Part shown: one piece after another, positions 63,101 through 64,000 of the stretch
How the letters are laid out: each line of letters starts with the position of its first letter
Numbering within the stretch: the first letter of the stretch is position 1
NCBI GenBank assembly: GCA_907165135.1
Contig: OU015569.1
Coordinates: forward strand, 3,844,001-3,908,000
Direction of reading: 5' to 3'
From: Oikopleura dioica
Lineage: Eukaryota > Chordata > Appendicularia > Copelata > Oikopleuridae
Length of the DNA stretch: 64,000 nt
Notes under the pieces: model-generated
What the model was told of the DNA's origin: nothing
Seen by the model: the letters and a program-made list of their open reading frames with translations, nothing else
The model's database searches: none
Program-made: the position numbers and the translations under genes

Positions 63101-63289
63101 TACTTTAATCTTTTTATCTTTTATAGAAATAAATCATTTATAATTTTTAAAGCGGAAAGAAACAACTTCGAGCGCATTCCTTAATTCTGCGGCAGAGAAC
63201 GGCGTTTCAGCTGCAACGGCACTCGTATAATTTAAGATCCCTAACGTCAGCGCTACAATCCATTCTCGCCGCCGCTTTCGCGTCTGCAT
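51149..63289 (-). CDS. giant secreted coiled-coil protein with two TSP1 repeats and Kelch-like C terminus
   Basis: An apparent single minus-strand gene of about 20 exons and roughly 3,000 residues. The first exon (from 63289) encodes a signal peptide: basic RKRRR, hydrophobic WIVALTLGILNY, cleavage after AVA. Next come many exons of charged heptad coiled coil. The largest (about 62299-58367) encodes over 1,300 residues. Then 58326 to about 57460, 57023-56564, 56549 to about 55540 and several shorter exons down to about 52.8 kb. Two TSP1 modules follow (DEWSSWSKCSVTCGNG at about 52.65 kb; WGEWSAWSPCTKSCGTG at about 52.5 kb). The end (52.3-51.15 kb) has Kelch-like strands (VMLLGGRG, VFVIGGYY, ILVFGG). 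A one-base frameshift lies in a T6 run at 56567-56572; one more base restores VKKIELEF. Several junctions (near 62.8, 62.37, 57.46 kb) are not GT-AG. Two genes instead of one cannot be excluded. A structural extracellular role is inferred. Confidence 0.7.
57190..57426 (+). mobile_element. foldback-type repeat element, copy 4 (237 bp, minimal)
   Basis: Flanked by the perfect 8-bp direct repeat CAAATAAT (57182-57189 and 57427-57434). It has both ends of the family (GGGAATGACGACTAAG... and ...CACGAACCTGGTCATCCATC) but lacks most of the core and tandem units, so it looks like an internal-deletion derivative. It lies between two exons of the giant coiled-coil gene. Confidence 0.85.
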
Positions 63290-64000
63290 TTTTATAAAAT
63301 AACTGATTTTCTTCTTCGTAAATCTCTTTCTTTTCTCGCTCGATTCTTCCGTTGGTTTTCACTCTTCTCAAATGCACGATTTCGTCTCTCAGAGCGAAGT
63401 AAGCCTCAATTAGGTTTTAAAAAGTAGCATAAAGAGGGCCGCCGGATTGTTAAATTCGCCACTTGGGGATGTACGTCCACGGAAAAATCAGAAATTGATA
63501 GAGTAAATAAACCCAAATTGGAGATTTTGGGAAAACTGCTCAGCGAGAAGTACCAAGGTAGGATGACGCTAAATCACCCGCCGAACGGGATCACAAAGGC
63601 CCTCACGTTAAAAAGGGGTCATCCAAAGGCACAAAGACCGTTTTATCCCCCATTATGTGGTGTATCTCCTTAAGGTGCGCCACACAATCGTGCGATAAAC
63701 CTTTTATTCACATCATCGTAAACACTCGAACATTCGTACATTTGCTCTTTAACTTTGATGTGCACACTTTTGATCAAGCGGCACTCTGTTTGATATGGGC
63801 AAACGACACACCCGAAAAATCTTCAATTCAACCCTTGTTCCTTAATCATGCCTTTTTATGCTGTCTCCTAAAAGTATATGTAACATATGCCTGCTTCGAC
63901 AAAACTCTTGCAAGAAAAAAAATGAATAGTTTCAGTCATGTAACTGACTGAAAACTTCTTTAGAGTGGAACTAGCTATGTTTTATTTTATTGAATAGAAT
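63290..64000. other. upstream flank, no gene seen
   Basis: It holds the leader of the giant coiled-coil gene; on the minus strand CAG precedes TTATTTTATAAAAATG at about 63289-63305. That CAG could be a spliced-leader or leader-intron acceptor. No coding sequence was recognised to the window end. Confidence 0.4.

Overview
The window is eukaryotic and very compact. Most introns are 40-80 bp, polyadenylation signals sit 20-50 bp past stop codons, and genes lie on both strands with short gaps. At least five introns appear to start with GA instead of GT, with exon ends like AAG|GAA, and others with GC. Together with the gene content (a two-finger GATA factor, Shaker Kv1, SNAP-25, a WRN-type RecQ helicase, an outer dense fibre protein, and secreted mosaic proteins with SRCR, sushi, trefoil and TSP1 modules) this points to a chordate with a reduced genome, most likely a larvacean tunicate such as Oikopleura dioica. 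The species is an inference from gene style, not a database match.

Layout. 1-2 kb: the 3' end of an unrecognised gene and a small coiled-coil gene, which converges on SNAP-25 (minus, 2.15-2.98 kb). 3.5-14.1 kb: a gene-dense block with RRP12 (minus, ribosome biogenesis) head-to-head with RPL27A (plus), followed closely by a WRN-like helicase (plus). 15.0-16.3 kb: an SRCR/TSP1 membrane protein (plus). 17.0-18.8 kb: a GATA transcription factor (minus). 20.2-25.1 kb: a mosaic trypsin-like protease (minus). 25.2-35.3 kb: gene-poor, with one small coiled-coil gene (32.1-32.9 kb, minus) and hairpin elements. 35.3-37.2 kb: ODF3/CIMAP-like sperm-tail protein (plus). 38.0-41.1 kb: Shaker-type potassium channel (minus). 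41.1-51.1 kb: gene-poor and rich in inverted-repeat elements. 51.1-63.3 kb: one very large secreted coiled-coil protein ending in two TSP1 repeats and a Kelch-like region (minus).

Main novelties. (1) A dispersed family of four foldback-type elements (38.7, 42.7, 48.2 and 57.2 kb). Their inverted ends are built from repeated CTAGGTTCGTG modules; three have exact 8-bp target-site duplications and one an imperfect 7-8 bp one. One copy lies inside a Kv channel intron and one between exons of the giant gene. (2) The apparent gene with signal peptide, roughly 2,500-3,000 residues of coiled coil, TSP1 x2 and Kelch, an architecture I do not recognise; it could be structural extracellular (house/matrix) material. 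(3) A recurrent GA-AG intron class with a shared exon-end context. (4) Two one-base homopolymer frameshifts in otherwise intact genes, probably assembly errors. I found no tRNA, rRNA, CRISPR array or viral gene.
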